64,000 nt of DNA from Cellulophaga omnivescoria. GTDB lineage: Bacteria > Bacteroidota > Bacteroidia > Flavobacteriales > Flavobacteriaceae. The notes under the pieces were generated by a model. That model was not told where the DNA came from. It made no database searches and saw nothing but the letters and a program-made list of their open reading frames with translations. The stretch spans positions 496,001-560,000 of the forward strand of contig NZ_MDDP01000010.1 in NCBI RefSeq assembly GCF_001999725.1, given 5' to 3'. The position numbers and the translations under genes are program-made. Positions 53,048 to 62,624 of the stretch are shown here, in pieces (within the stretch, counting starts at the first letter, position 1; every line of letters starts with the position of its first letter).

Positions 53048-54186
53048 TAACTGCAGATAGATTACAACATATACAGGAATACTATTTTTCTAAAAAACTT
53101 AGAGAAGTACGTGGTTTAATGGCGGACGGTAAACCTATAATAAATATGGGAATTGGTAGTCCAGATTTGGTACCTTCTACAGTTGTAGTAGAGGCTATTA
53201 AAAATGCTGTTGAAGATGCAGGAGCGCACCAGTACCAGAGTTACCAAGGCTTACCTGAGCTAAGAGAAAGTATGGCGGCTTTTTACAGAGCTAATTTTAA
53301 TGTTCCTGCAGATCCGGCAACAGAAATATTACCGTTAATGGGTTCTAAAGAAGGTATTTTACACATAAGTATGGCCTTTTTAAACCAAGGAGATGAGGCG
53401 CTAATTCCTAATCCTGGTTACCCAACGTATACATCTGTTACAAATTTAGTAGGGGCAGAGCCTAAGTATTATAATTTGGTTGCAGAAAACAATTGGTTTC
53501 CAGATTTAGAAGCCTTAGAAAAGCAAGACTTGACTAAGGTAAAAATAATGTGGGTTTGTTACCCTCATATGCCAACAGGTGCGGTAGCAACTAAGGAGCA
53601 ATTACAAAAGTTAGTTGTATTTGCCTTAAAAAATAATATTCTATTGGTAAATGACAATCCTTATAGTTTTGTTTTAAACAATGCGCCAACAAGCATATTA
53701 AGTATAGAAAACGCTAAAGATTGTACCTTAGAGTTAAACTCGCTAAGTAAAACCTTTAATATGGCAGGCTGGCGTGTAGGTATGGTTTTAGGTAGCGCAG
53801 AACATATAAATGCAGTGTTAAAAGTAAAAAGTAATATGGACTCTGGTATGTTTTACGGCATTCAAAAAGGAGCTATAGCGGCATTAAAAAGTAGTAAAGA
53901 TTGGTTCTCAAATTTAAATAAAATATATGATACTCGTAGAGATTTAATTTTTCAGTTAGCAGACAAGTTAAATTGTACTTATGATAAAAATGCTGTAGGA
54001 ATGTTTGTATGGGCAAAGCTGCCAATAGGTAGTAGTTCATCAGAAGAATTTATAGATGAAGTATTGTACAGTAAAGATGTTTTTATAACACCAGGAACAA
54101 TTTTTGGAAGTAACGGAGAAGGTTATATACGTTTCTCATTATGTGTAACCCAAGAGAAAATTAAAGAAGCAATAAGTAGATTTTAA
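53044..54186 (+). CDS. PLP-dependent aminotransferase, probably aromatic
   Basis: A 380-residue fold-type I class I/II aminotransferase. It has INMGIGSPDLVPSTVVVEAI, the NPGYPTYTS segment, NDNPYSFVLN, the PLP lysine in LNSLSKTFNMAGWRVGM near residue 236, and a C-terminal Arg region (GYIRFSLC). Annotation tools would say aspartate or LL-diaminopimelate-type aminotransferase, but its place between prephenate dehydratase and prephenate dehydrogenase points to transamination of phenylpyruvate and hydroxyphenylpyruvate. It is coupled to pheA by an ATGA overlap. Confidence 0.9.
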   Translation: MITADRLQHIQEYYFSKKLREVRGLMADGKPIINMGIGSPDLVPSTVVVEAIKNAVEDAGAHQYQSYQGLPELRESMAAFYRANFNVPADPATEILPLMGSKEGILHISMAFLNQGDEALIPNPGYPTYTSVTNLVGAEPKYYNLVAENNWFPDLEALEKQDLTKVKIMWVCYPHMPTGAVATKEQLQKLVVFALKNNILLVNDNPYSFVLNNAPTSILSIENAKDCTLELNSLSKTFNMAGWRVGMVLGSAEHINAVLKVKSNMDSGMFYGIQKGAIAALKSSKDWFSNLNKIYDTRRDLIFQLADKLNCTYDKNAVGMFVWAKLPIGSSSSEEFIDEVLYSKDVFITPGTIFGSNGEGYIRFSLCVTQEKIKEAISRF

Positions 54187-54261
54187 AAGAAGTAGGGGTA
54201 TTAAAGTTTAGTGATAAGTAAATTTTACGACCAACATCTTTTCTATTATATAAAATAAATA

Positions 54262-55122
54262 ATGAACGTATTTGTAATTGGCATAGGATTAATAGGTGGC
54301 TCAATGGCCAAGGATATTAAAAGAATAAATGCTAGTGCTAAAATTTATGGTGTAGATATTAATGATGCACATTTAGAAGAGGCATTGTCTTTAGGCGTAA
54401 TAGACCAAAAGGCAAGTTATCATGATTTACAGTTGGCAGATGTAGTAATTGTTAGTATTCCTGTAGATGTATTGGTAGTAGAGTTGCCAAAAATATTAGA
54501 TGCTATTAATGATGATGCTATTGTTTTAGATGCTGGATCAACAAAAAGTTTAATTTGCAAGGAGGTAGAAAATCACCCAAAAAGAAGAAACTTTATAGCG
54601 TGCCACCCAATTGCAGGAACAGAATTTTCTGGACCGTCTGCAGCAATAGAAAACTTGTTTAAAGGCAAAACAAATATAATTTGTGAGGTAGAAAAAACTG
54701 CTTTTAAATTGCAAGAGAAAGCCTTAGATCTTTTTAGAGATATGGGGATGCGTATACGTTATATGAATGTAGATGCCCATGATAAACACATAGCATATGT
54801 GTCTCATTTATCTCATATTAGTTCTTTTATGTTAGGAAAGACTGTTATTGAGAAAGAAAAGAATGAACGCGATATATTTGATATGGCGGGTAGTGGGTTT
54901 GAGAGTACTGTGCGTTTAGCAAAAAGTTCGCCAGCAATGTGGACACCTATTTTTAAACAGAATAAAACAAATGTTTTAGAAACATTAGAAGAATACATTG
55001 AAAATTTAAAAGCCTTTAAAGAAATGATTGAAGAAGACAATTATACAGGCATTTTTAATGAAATGGAAAACGCGAATAAGATAAAAAAAATATTAAAAGG
55101 AATACCCCAGAATAAAAATTAA
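54262..55122 (+). CDS. tyrA: Prephenate dehydrogenase
   Basis: NAD(P)-dependent oxidative decarboxylation of prephenate to 4-hydroxyphenylpyruvate for Tyr. The 286-residue protein has the Rossmann motif VFVIGIGLIGGSMAKDI, VIVSIPVDVL, DAGSTKSLIC and the conserved CHPIAGTEFSGP and HDKHIAYVSHLSHI motifs. Third gene of the operon, six bases before the DAHP synthase gene. No ACT domain is fused, so control may come from attenuation and from the DAHP synthase. Confidence 0.96.
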   Translation: MNVFVIGIGLIGGSMAKDIKRINASAKIYGVDINDAHLEEALSLGVIDQKASYHDLQLADVVIVSIPVDVLVVELPKILDAINDDAIVLDAGSTKSLICKEVENHPKRRNFIACHPIAGTEFSGPSAAIENLFKGKTNIICEVEKTAFKLQEKALDLFRDMGMRIRYMNVDAHDKHIAYVSHLSHISSFMLGKTVIEKEKNERDIFDMAGSGFESTVRLAKSSPAMWTPIFKQNKTNVLETLEEYIENLKAFKEMIEEDNYTGIFNEMENANKIKKILKGIPQNKN

Positions 55123-55128
55123 GTAAAG

Positions 55129-56211
55129 ATGGAAAACTCAAAAGAAATGAGAACATGGTTGGATGACATGAAGCTAGATCATCCACTAGTAATAGCAGGG
55201 CCGTGTAGTGCTGAAACTGAAGAGCAAGTATTAAAAATTGCTCATCAATTAAAAGATACCGATGTTAACTATTATAGAGCAGGTATTTGGAAGCCAAGAA
55301 CCCGTCCTGGGAATTTTGAAGGCGTAGGTATTTTAGGCCTAAAGTGGCTGCAAAAGGTAAAAGCAGAAACAGGTTTAAAAACAGCTACAGAAGTTGCAAA
55401 CAGAGCACACGTAGAACTTGCATTAGAACATGATATAGATTTGTTGTGGATTGGTGCACGTACGTCTGTAAGTCCGTTTATCATGCAAGAAATTGCAGAT
55501 GCATTGGCTGGTACAGATAAAATAGTACTGGTTAAAAACCCAATTAATCCAGATTTATCATTGTGGTTAGGCGGTATAGAACGTTTGCATACAGCTGGAA
55601 TTAAAAACTTAGGAGCAATACACAGAGGTTTTTCTACTTATGAAAAAACAAAGTACAGAAATATACCAGAGTGGCAATTGGCAATTGAGTTTCAAAACAG
55701 ATTTCCAGATTTGCCTTTAATTAATGATCCGTCTCATATTACAGGAAAAAGAGATATGATTTTTGATGTATCGCAAACAGCATTAGATCTTAATTTTGAT
55801 GGTTTAATGATTGAAACTCATTTTGATCCGGATAATGCATGGAGTGATGCTGCACAACAAGTAACACCAGAAAAATTAGTGCAAATTATGCGCGATTTAA
55901 AGATTAGAAAAGAGTCTGACCCAGAAGCAGAATACAATAAAGATTTAAGTAATTTACGTGCACAAATAGATGTTATTGACGCACAGTTAATTGAAACTTT
56001 AGGAAAAAGAATGAAAATTTCTGACCAAATTGGAGCTCTAAAAAAAGAGAAAAACGTAGCCGTTTTACAATCTACAAGATGGAACGAGATTTTAGGAGCA
56101 ATGATTTTAGAAGGAGAATCTAAAGGGTTAAGTGAGGAGTTTGTTTTAAAAATGTTTAAAGCAATACACCAAGAGTCTATTAACCACCAAGAAAAAATTA
56201 TTAAAGGATAA
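55129..56211 (+). CDS. Bifunctional DAHP synthase / chorismate mutase
   Basis: A 360-residue fusion. Residues ~1-265 are a 3-deoxy-7-phosphoheptulonate synthase (LVIAGPCSAETEEQVLKIA, RAGIWKPRTRPGNFEGVG, LVKNPINPDLSLW, LPLINDPSHITG). Residues ~275-360 are an AroQ-type chorismate mutase (LRAQIDVIDAQLIETLGKRM, KISDQIGALKKEKNV). It thus holds the first step of the shikimate pathway and the branch step to prephenate, which the other three genes of the operon consume. In such fusions prephenate or chorismate often inhibits DAHP synthesis through the mutase domain. Last gene before the terminator at 56226. Confidence 0.96.
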   Translation: MENSKEMRTWLDDMKLDHPLVIAGPCSAETEEQVLKIAHQLKDTDVNYYRAGIWKPRTRPGNFEGVGILGLKWLQKVKAETGLKTATEVANRAHVELALEHDIDLLWIGARTSVSPFIMQEIADALAGTDKIVLVKNPINPDLSLWLGGIERLHTAGIKNLGAIHRGFSTYEKTKYRNIPEWQLAIEFQNRFPDLPLINDPSHITGKRDMIFDVSQTALDLNFDGLMIETHFDPDNAWSDAAQQVTPEKLVQIMRDLKIRKESDPEAEYNKDLSNLRAQIDVIDAQLIETLGKRMKISDQIGALKKEKNVAVLQSTRWNEILGAMILEGESKGLSEEFVLKMFKAIHQESINHQEKIIKG

Positions 56212-56225
56212 TTTAGAGTATAAAA

Positions 56226-56256
56226 AAATCCCGATGTAATTATGCATCGGGATTTT
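56226..56256. terminator. Bidirectional terminator after the aromatic operon
   Basis: An 11-bp perfect stem, AAATCCCGATG (56226-56236) with CATCGGGATTT (56245-56255), A-run before and T-run after, between convergent genes. Confidence 0.92.
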
Positions 56257-56274
56257 ATAAAAAGGGTTAAGAAA

Positions 56275-56718
56275 TTATTTTTTCTTAAAAATGTATCTGG
56301 TAATAAAAATACCTTTACCGTCACCTTTACCAGCTTCACTTTCTACAGCGCTAGTTACAAAGGCAAGTTCCCAGCCTTCTTTAACCATTGCATTAATTTT
56401 AGAAGTAATTATAGCATCGTTAGCTGCTATGTTCTGAAATCTAATTCCGCCAATGTTGTAAAAGTTAAGTAATTTAGTTTCATCAAAGCCTTTAACTCTA
56501 ATGTCTCCTCTTTTAGACTTATTTCTTGTGTTATCTTCTTCAGTTTGTGTAGAAGTATATTCTTTGTAATCTTTTTCTTCGTTTGCAGAAATTAATCTAG
56601 ATCTACCTAATCCGTTAGGTACAATAGATTCTACACTAGTAATAACTTTAAACTGCTGAGCGGTTAAGTCTACGGTTGTTAAGCAAAGAATAAATGCAAA
56701 AAATAATAATTTTTTCAT
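56275..56718 (-). CDS. Small secreted protein of unknown function
   Basis: A 147-residue protein with a clear signal peptide starting at the ATG 56718 (MKKLLFFAFILCLTTVDLTA, then QQFKV). The middle is charged and Ser/Thr/Arg-rich (KDYKEYTSTQTEEDN, NKSKRGDIR). The C-terminal part, around INAMVKEGWELAFVTSA, resembles the short DUF4177-type pattern with an EGWEL core, but the similarity is weak. I do not recognise the family. It converges on the aromatic operon and diverges from rsgA; nothing in the context names a role. Confidence 0.75.
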   Translation of the reverse strand: MKKLLFFAFILCLTTVDLTAQQFKVITSVESIVPNGLGRSRLISANEEKDYKEYTSTQTEEDNTRNKSKRGDIRVKGFDETKLLNFYNIGGIRFQNIAANDAIITSKINAMVKEGWELAFVTSAVESEAGKGDGKGIFITRYIFKKK

Positions 56719-56827
56719 AATTGTTAAATTGTTTGTTGTTTGTAAAATTTTTAACGACAAAAAAAATACCATATTGTTGCACTTATATTGTTTCTTTGTA
56801 AAAACAAAGTAAAATAAATAATTAATA

Positions 56828-57781
56828 ATGATAGGAACTGTCTATAAATCTACTGGAAGTTGGTATACTGTAAAAACAGATGATGGCGTATTTTACGACT
56901 GTAGAATAAAGGGTAAGTTTCGTATAAAAGGTATAAAAAGTACAAATCCTATAGCGGTAGGAGATAGGGTATCTTTTGATATTGAAAAAAGTGGAGATGA
57001 GACCAACGCTACCATTACAGAAATTAAAGACCGTAAAAATTATATTGTACGTAAATCTGTAAACTTATCTAAGCAAACACATATAATTGCAGCAAATTTA
57101 GATCAGGTTTTTTTAATGATAACGTTAAATAATCCGCAAACATTTACCAGTTTTATAGATCGCTTTTTAGTGACAGCGGAAGCCTATGGTATACCTGCCG
57201 TTTTATTATTTAATAAGGTAGATTCTTACGATGAAGACGAACTTTTAGATGTAAAATATTTAGCAGCATTGTACCGTAGTATTGGGTATACCTGTGTAGG
57301 TATATCTGCTAAAACAGGTAAAAACGTAGACAAGGTAAAAGAAATGATGACAGGGAAAATAAGTATGTTTTCTGGTCATTCTGGGGTTGGTAAATCTACT
57401 TTGGTAAACACTATAGATAAAGAGTTAAATATAAAAACCAAAGAAATATCTGAGCAGCACATGCAAGGGCAACATACTACAACTTTTGCAGAAATGTACG
57501 ATTTAGATTTTGGTGCCCAAATTATAGACACACCAGGTATACGTGGTTTTGGTATTGTAGATATGGAAAAAGAGGAAATAGGTGATTATTTTCCTGAATT
57601 TTTTGCTTTAAAAAGTGAATGTAAGTTTAATAACTGCTTACATATAGACGAACCAAAATGTGCTGTTAAAGACGCATTAGATAATGATGAAGTTGCTTGG
57701 ACCAGATACAAAAGTTATGTGCAAATGATTACGGGTGATGAGGAAAATTACAGGCAAGATATTTACGGAGATAAAAAATGA
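56828..57781 (+). CDS. rsgA: Ribosome small subunit-dependent GTPase A
   Basis: A circularly permuted GTPase that helps late 30S maturation. The 317-residue protein has an N-terminal OB fold (residues ~1-70), then G4 LLFNKVD, G5 region ISAKTGKN, G1 [12 protein letters not shown] and G3 DTPGIRGFG in permuted order, and a C-terminal zinc knuckle with Cys and His ligands ([14 protein letters not shown]). It overlaps dtd by four bases (ATGA), so both are translated together. Confidence 0.97.
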   Translation: MIGTVYKSTGSWYTVKTDDGVFYDCRIKGKFRIKGIKSTNPIAVGDRVSFDIEKSGDETNATITEIKDRKNYIVRKSVNLSKQTHIIAANLDQVFLMITLNNPQTFTSFIDRFLVTAEAYGIPAVLLFNKVDSYDEDELLDVKYLAALYRSIGYTCVGISAKTGKNVDKVKEMMTGKISMFSGHSGVGKSTLVNTIDKELNIKTKEISEQHMQGQHTTTFAEMYDLDFGAQIIDTPGIRGFGIVDMEKEEIGDYFPEFFALKSECKFNNCLHIDEPKCAVKDALDNDEVAWTRYKSYVQMITGDEENYRQDIYGDKK

Positions 57782-58230
57782 GAGCAGTAATACAAAGGGT
57801 AACAAAAGCCATTGTTACCGTAGACAATAAACTAATTTCTAAAATAGATGTAGGTCTTCTAATTTTACTGGGAGTAGAGGAAGAAGATACAGCAGAAGAT
57901 ATAGATTGGTTGACTCGTAAAATTGCAAACCTCAGAATTTTTAATGATGAGGACGGGGTTATGAATAATTCTCTTTTAGACAATAAAGGAAACGCAATAG
58001 TTGTTAGCCAGTTTACACTATATGCAGCTACAAAAAAAGGCAATAGACCTTCTTACATAAAAGCGGCTAAACCAGATGTAGCAATTCCGCTTTATACTAC
58101 TTTTGTTTCAAAATTAGAAACTGTATTAGGTAAGCCAGTTGGTACTGGTGTCTTTGGGGCAGATATGAAAGTAGATTTGCTTAATGATGGTCCAGTAACA
58201 ATTATTATAGACACAAAAAATAAGGAATAA
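57778..58230 (+). CDS. dtd: D-aminoacyl-tRNA deacylase
   Basis: Removes D-amino acids (and Gly mischarged on tRNA-Ala) from tRNA. The 150-residue protein has [20 protein letters not shown], the SQFTLYA active-site motif near residue 79 and the C-terminal [19 protein letters not shown] segment, the two signature loops of DTD. Coupled to rsgA; the pair is a small translation-quality unit. Full length. Confidence 0.97.
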   Translation: MRAVIQRVTKAIVTVDNKLISKIDVGLLILLGVEEEDTAEDIDWLTRKIANLRIFNDEDGVMNNSLLDNKGNAIVVSQFTLYAATKKGNRPSYIKAAKPDVAIPLYTTFVSKLETVLGKPVGTGVFGADMKVDLLNDGPVTIIIDTKNKE

Positions 58231-58296
58231 TCGTATATTGTATTTTTAGGTTTTGTAAGATTTTTTCTTAATTTTATCCGCAACCAAAACCAACCT

Positions 58297-60210
58297 ATGC
58301 GCATATTTTTTAGCCTTATATTGCTTTTAGCAGTACAACTGTCTGAAGCACAAGAAACTATTCATCAATCTTTATTAATTAATTCTAATTTAACCAAAAA
58401 TGCGAATGCAGTTGTAAGGTTAGATGAAATGAACATTCATATTAGTTCTAAAACTAAAATGAATATTAAACACAAAAGAATAGTTACCGTCTTAAATAAA
58501 TACGGTAGTAATGCCACACATATTTTTAGAGGGTATGACTTGGATAGTAGGTTAATATCTATGCAAGCGCTGGTTTTTAATCAATTTGGAAAACAAATAG
58601 ACAAGTTTAAAGAAAAAGATTTTAAAGATGTTAGTGCTGTAGATGGTAGTACGTTATATTCAGATTCCAGAATTAAGTACTTAGAGTATACGCCAATTGC
58701 TTACCCTTATACTGTAGAGTTTACTTATGAATATACAACATCAAATACCGGAGAATTGTTGCCAATTTGGTATTTCTTAGATGAATTTTATTTAAGTACC
58801 GAAAAAAGTAGTATTACATTTACCTATGATGAGGAAAGTTTTAAACCAGAAGTTAGAGAGGTAAATTTAAAAGGCTTAGATGTAAAAAAAGACATTACCA
58901 AAGGAAAAATAACTTATACCGTAAAAAATATACCAGCTTTAAAAAAAGAAAGTTTAAGTCCGGCTTTTTTTAAAATTTCTCCGCAGCTACAAATAAGACC
59001 TGTAAATTTTACTTACGGAGGCTATGACGCCTCTATAAACACTTGGCAAGATCTAGGTAAATGGATGTATTCTAATTTACTTGTAGATAGAGATAAGTTG
59101 CCAGAACCTACAATAAATACAATAAAACTATTAACTAAAGAAGCTAAGTCAGATATAGAAAAAGCTAAAATAGTATATAAATATGTACAAGATAATACAA
59201 GGTATATAAGCGTACAGGTAGGTATTGGTGGTATGCAACCTATATCTGCTATAGATGTAGATAGGGTAAAGTATGGAGACTGTAAAGGATTATCTAATTA
59301 TACAATGGCTCTTTTGCAGGCCGTAGGTGTAAAAGCATATTATACACACGTAGAAGCTGGTAGTTATAAAGAAAGCTTTAAAAAGGATTTTGCATCTCTT
59401 GCAGAAGGTAACCACGTAATTTTGGCGGTAGAAAGTAACGGTAGGTATTATTGGATAGATTGTACTTCTCAAATACATCCTTTTGGTTTTTTAGGAGATT
59501 TTACAGATGGTAGAATGGTACATGTTATAAAACCAAATGGTGGAGAGTTGGTGCAAACAGATAGTTATATAAATGAAGATAATTACCAAAAAACAGAAGC
59601 TCTAATTACACTAGCTAACAATGGCGCAATAGCTGCAGATGTAATAATAACAACAAAGGGAATACAATATGATGATAGGTTTAGTATAGAAAGAAAACCC
59701 TTTGATGATATTAAAAAGCATTATAAGTCTTATTGGAGGTATATAAACAATTTAACTTTAGGGGATTATAATTTTTTAAATAATAGAGACAGTATTGTGT
59801 TTACAGAAAAAGTTAGTTTGGAGGCAGCTAATTACGCATCGGTAAGTGGTGATAGGCTATTGTTTAGAGTAAATGCGCTAAACAGAAATAATGTAGTGCC
59901 AGATAGGTATAGAAGTAGAAAGTTGCCTTTAGAAATACAAAGAGGCTATTTAGATGAAGATGAGTTTAATATTTTGTTGCCTAATAGTTTTAAAGTTGAG
60001 GCAATGCCTAATAACACTTTAATAGAAAACGAATTTGGAATGTACAGTGTATCTTATAAGTTATCAGAAGACTTAAAAAATGTAGAATACAAAAGAAAAT
60101 TACTTATTAAAGAAGGTTATTACCCTAAAGAAAAATATAAGGACTATCGAGACTTTAGAAAAAAAGTATCATTAACCGATAATGCAAAAGTTGTTTTAGT
60201 AAAAAAATAA
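58297..60210 (+). CDS. DUF3857 / transglutaminase-like protein with intact triad
   Basis: A 637-residue exported protein (signal peptide MRIFFSLILLLAVQLSEA). Residues ~50-230 are DUF3857, ~265-400 a transglutaminase-like domain. The catalytic triad is readable: Cys329 in YGDCKGLSNY, His373 in EGNHVILAV and Asp388 in YYWIDCTS. The C-terminal ~200 residues are beta-rich (DUF2569/DUF3858-like region). Such proteins are common in Bacteroidetes and likely act on peptides or proteins in the periplasm or at the surface; substrate unknown. It is followed 40 bases later by a paralogue that lacks the triad. Confidence 0.88.
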   Translation: MRIFFSLILLLAVQLSEAQETIHQSLLINSNLTKNANAVVRLDEMNIHISSKTKMNIKHKRIVTVLNKYGSNATHIFRGYDLDSRLISMQALVFNQFGKQIDKFKEKDFKDVSAVDGSTLYSDSRIKYLEYTPIAYPYTVEFTYEYTTSNTGELLPIWYFLDEFYLSTEKSSITFTYDEESFKPEVREVNLKGLDVKKDITKGKITYTVKNIPALKKESLSPAFFKISPQLQIRPVNFTYGGYDASINTWQDLGKWMYSNLLVDRDKLPEPTINTIKLLTKEAKSDIEKAKIVYKYVQDNTRYISVQVGIGGMQPISAIDVDRVKYGDCKGLSNYTMALLQAVGVKAYYTHVEAGSYKESFKKDFASLAEGNHVILAVESNGRYYWIDCTSQIHPFGFLGDFTDGRMVHVIKPNGGELVQTDSYINEDNYQKTEALITLANNGAIAADVIITTKGIQYDDRFSIERKPFDDIKKHYKSYWRYINNLTLGDYNFLNNRDSIVFTEKVSLEAANYASVSGDRLLFRVNALNRNNVVPDRYRSRKLPLEIQRGYLDEDEFNILLPNSFKVEAMPNNTLIENEFGMYSVSYKLSEDLKNVEYKRKLLIKEGYYPKEKYKDYRDFRKKVSLTDNAKVVLVKK

Positions 60211-60249
60211 CCATAAAAAACCATAACCAAACAACCCAAAGCCAAAATT

Positions 60250-62265
60250 ATGATTAAAAAATGCAATTTAATAGTGTACTTTTTTTTAGCTATTAACCTT
60301 ATTACCGCTCAAGATTTTTCTTTTGGTAAAGTTTCATTAGAGGAGTTAAAAGAAAAAAGTCACCCAATAGATTCAGCAGCAAGTGCAACATATTTATATA
60401 AAAGTAAAAAATGTTATTTTAGATATTTAGATAACAGCGGTTTTGAATTAGTAACTGAAGTTTATGAGAGAATAAAAATTTATAATAAAGAAGGGTATGA
60501 TTTTGCCACTAAAGCAATACCACTTTATAAGGCATCGCAAGGTAACAGAGAAAATATAATTGGTTTAAAGGCTGTTACTTACAATATAGTAGATGGTAAA
60601 ATTGAAGAGTCAAAACTAAAAAAAGATGGGATTTTTGAGTCTGAAGTGTCTGAATACTACGATCAAACAAAGTTTACAATGCCAAACATTAAAGATGGTA
60701 GTGTAATAGAATTTAAATACAAAATTAATTCTCCTTTTATTTTTAATGTAGATGAGTTTGTGTTTCAGCATAGTATACCGGTAAATAAATTAGAGTCTAG
60801 TTTTTCTTCTCCAGAATATTTTAATTATAAGTTAAACTCAAAAGGCTATTTGGGTATATATCCCAAAATAACTAGAGAAAACTCTAGTTTAAATATAAAA
60901 AGCAAAACTAGGTCTAGTATGTCATCAAGAGTAGTGGGTACTACTTTTAATAATGATAAAATAGATTTTTTTGAGAACAAACACGTGTATGATTTATCAA
61001 ACATTCCAGCATTAAAAGAAGAGCCTTACATTAATAATATAAATAATTATAGAGCAGCTGTAAAATATGAGCTTTCTTACGTACAATACCCAAATAGTAT
61101 ACCTAAATATTACTCCAGAACCTGGAAAGATGTAGTAAAAACAATATATACAAGTCCAAATTTTGGAGCAGAATTAAATAAAACAGGTTATTACAATCAG
61201 GACATAGACGCTTTAGTTGGCGCAGTATCAGACCCTATGCAAAAATCTGCGTTAATATATAATTTTGTAAAAAGTAAAGTAAAATGGAATGGTATATATG
61301 GTAAATATACCTATAATGGCGTGCGTAAGGCATATAAAGAAAATGTAGGTAATGTAGCAGATATTAATTTAATGCTAACCTCTATGTTAAGGTATGCTGG
61401 GGTAAATGCTAATCCCGTGTTAATAAGCACTAGAGGTAATGGTATTCCTCTTTTTCCAACAAGAGAAGGTTATAATTACGTAATATCTGCAATAGATACA
61501 GGGGAGGGTGTTGTATTATTAGATGCCACTAGTATGTATAGTATGCCAAACGTGTTGCCAACCAGAACTCTAAATTGGGAAGGTAGAATTATTAATAAGG
61601 ATGGGCAATCATCTACAATAAGTTTGTATCCTAACCAACAATCTTCTAGAACAATAATGATGACAACCAAATTAGGAGAAAATGGAGATTTATCTGGGTC
61701 ATTTAGAAGGCTAGCTAAACTGCACAATGCTAGAATATACCGCAATAATTATAATGAGTCTGATGAAGATAGCTATATAGAAAAGATAGAAAAGTCTTTA
61801 GATTTAGAAATATCTGATTTTGAAGTAAAAAATAGCTTAGATTTAGGTAAACCAATCTCTGAAAGTTATAAATTTGTAAAAGAGAGTCAGGCAGATATTA
61901 TTGGCGATAAAATTTATTTTTCACCAATGTTTTTTTATAGGTCTAAAAGTAACCCTTTTAAATTAGATAAAAGGAGCTACCCTATAGATTTTAGTTACCC
62001 ATCAGAAACCACCTATAGAATTATTATAGAGCTTCCTGAAGGGTACAAAGTAGAGACACTGCCAGAGGTTAAAAGTATTGCTCTTCCAGAGCAATTAGGA
62101 TCTTTTAGGTATAAAATTACTGAAAAAAATAATCAGATTCATTTATTAGTTATTGAGTCTATTAATAAAGCAATTATAACACCATCGTATTACGAGGCTA
62201 TTAAAAACTATTATAAAATTTTAATAGAGAAGGAGAACGAAAAGGTTGTATTAACAAAAGTATAA
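60250..62265 (+). CDS. DUF3857 / transglutaminase-like protein without catalytic Cys and His
   Basis: A 671-residue exported paralogue of the preceding protein (signal peptide MIKKCNLIVYFFLAINLITA). The DUF3857 region and the transglutaminase-like core are present, but the position of the catalytic Cys reads VGNVADINLM (Val369), and the His position reads GYNYVISAI (Tyr410); only the Asp in VLLDATS is kept. It is therefore expected not to be a transglutaminase and may be a binding or regulatory partner of its neighbour. Its stop overlaps the start of the MazG-like gene by one base. Confidence 0.87.
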   Translation: MIKKCNLIVYFFLAINLITAQDFSFGKVSLEELKEKSHPIDSAASATYLYKSKKCYFRYLDNSGFELVTEVYERIKIYNKEGYDFATKAIPLYKASQGNRENIIGLKAVTYNIVDGKIEESKLKKDGIFESEVSEYYDQTKFTMPNIKDGSVIEFKYKINSPFIFNVDEFVFQHSIPVNKLESSFSSPEYFNYKLNSKGYLGIYPKITRENSSLNIKSKTRSSMSSRVVGTTFNNDKIDFFENKHVYDLSNIPALKEEPYINNINNYRAAVKYELSYVQYPNSIPKYYSRTWKDVVKTIYTSPNFGAELNKTGYYNQDIDALVGAVSDPMQKSALIYNFVKSKVKWNGIYGKYTYNGVRKAYKENVGNVADINLMLTSMLRYAGVNANPVLISTRGNGIPLFPTREGYNYVISAIDTGEGVVLLDATSMYSMPNVLPTRTLNWEGRIINKDGQSSTISLYPNQQSSRTIMMTTKLGENGDLSGSFRRLAKLHNARIYRNNYNESDEDSYIEKIEKSLDLEISDFEVKNSLDLGKPISESYKFVKESQADIIGDKIYFSPMFFYRSKSNPFKLDKRSYPIDFSYPSETTYRIIIELPEGYKVETLPEVKSIALPEQLGSFRYKITEKNNQIHLLVIESINKAIITPSYYEAIKNYYKILIEKENEKVVLTKV

Positions 62266-62591
62266 TGAACATTCAAAACGCACAACAAGCCGTAGATAAT
62301 TGGATTAAAGAACATGGAGTACGCTATTTTAATGAGCTTACAAATATGGCACAGCTTACAGAAGAAGTAGGTGAGGTGGCACGTATTATTGCGCGTAGGT
62401 ATGGAGAACAAAGTGAAAAGGAATCTGATAAAAACAAAGATTTAGGTGAAGAACTAGCAGATGTTATGTTTGTTGTTCTGTGTCTTGCCAACCAAACAGG
62501 TATAAATTTGCAAGATGCTTTTGATAAAAAATTAGATCTTAAAACTAAAAGAGATCATGATCGTCATCACAACAATCAAAAATTAAAATAA
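62265..62591 (+). CDS. MazG-like nucleotide pyrophosphohydrolase
   Basis: A 108-residue all-alpha NTP-PPase. The metal-binding acidic motif is present: LTEEVGEVARIIARRYG (EExxE) and GEELADVMFVVLCLAN (ExxD). Such small MazG/iMazG enzymes hydrolyse noncanonical or excess (d)NTPs. One-base overlap with the preceding gene implies translational coupling, but the functional link to the DUF3857 proteins is not evident. The C-terminus is Lys/His-rich. Confidence 0.92.
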   Translation: MNIQNAQQAVDNWIKEHGVRYFNELTNMAQLTEEVGEVARIIARRYGEQSEKESDKNKDLGEELADVMFVVLCLANQTGINLQDAFDKKLDLKTKRDHDRHHNNQKLK

Positions 62592-62624
62592 TCTGGTTGT
62601 ACAAACCACTAAAATACCTTTACA

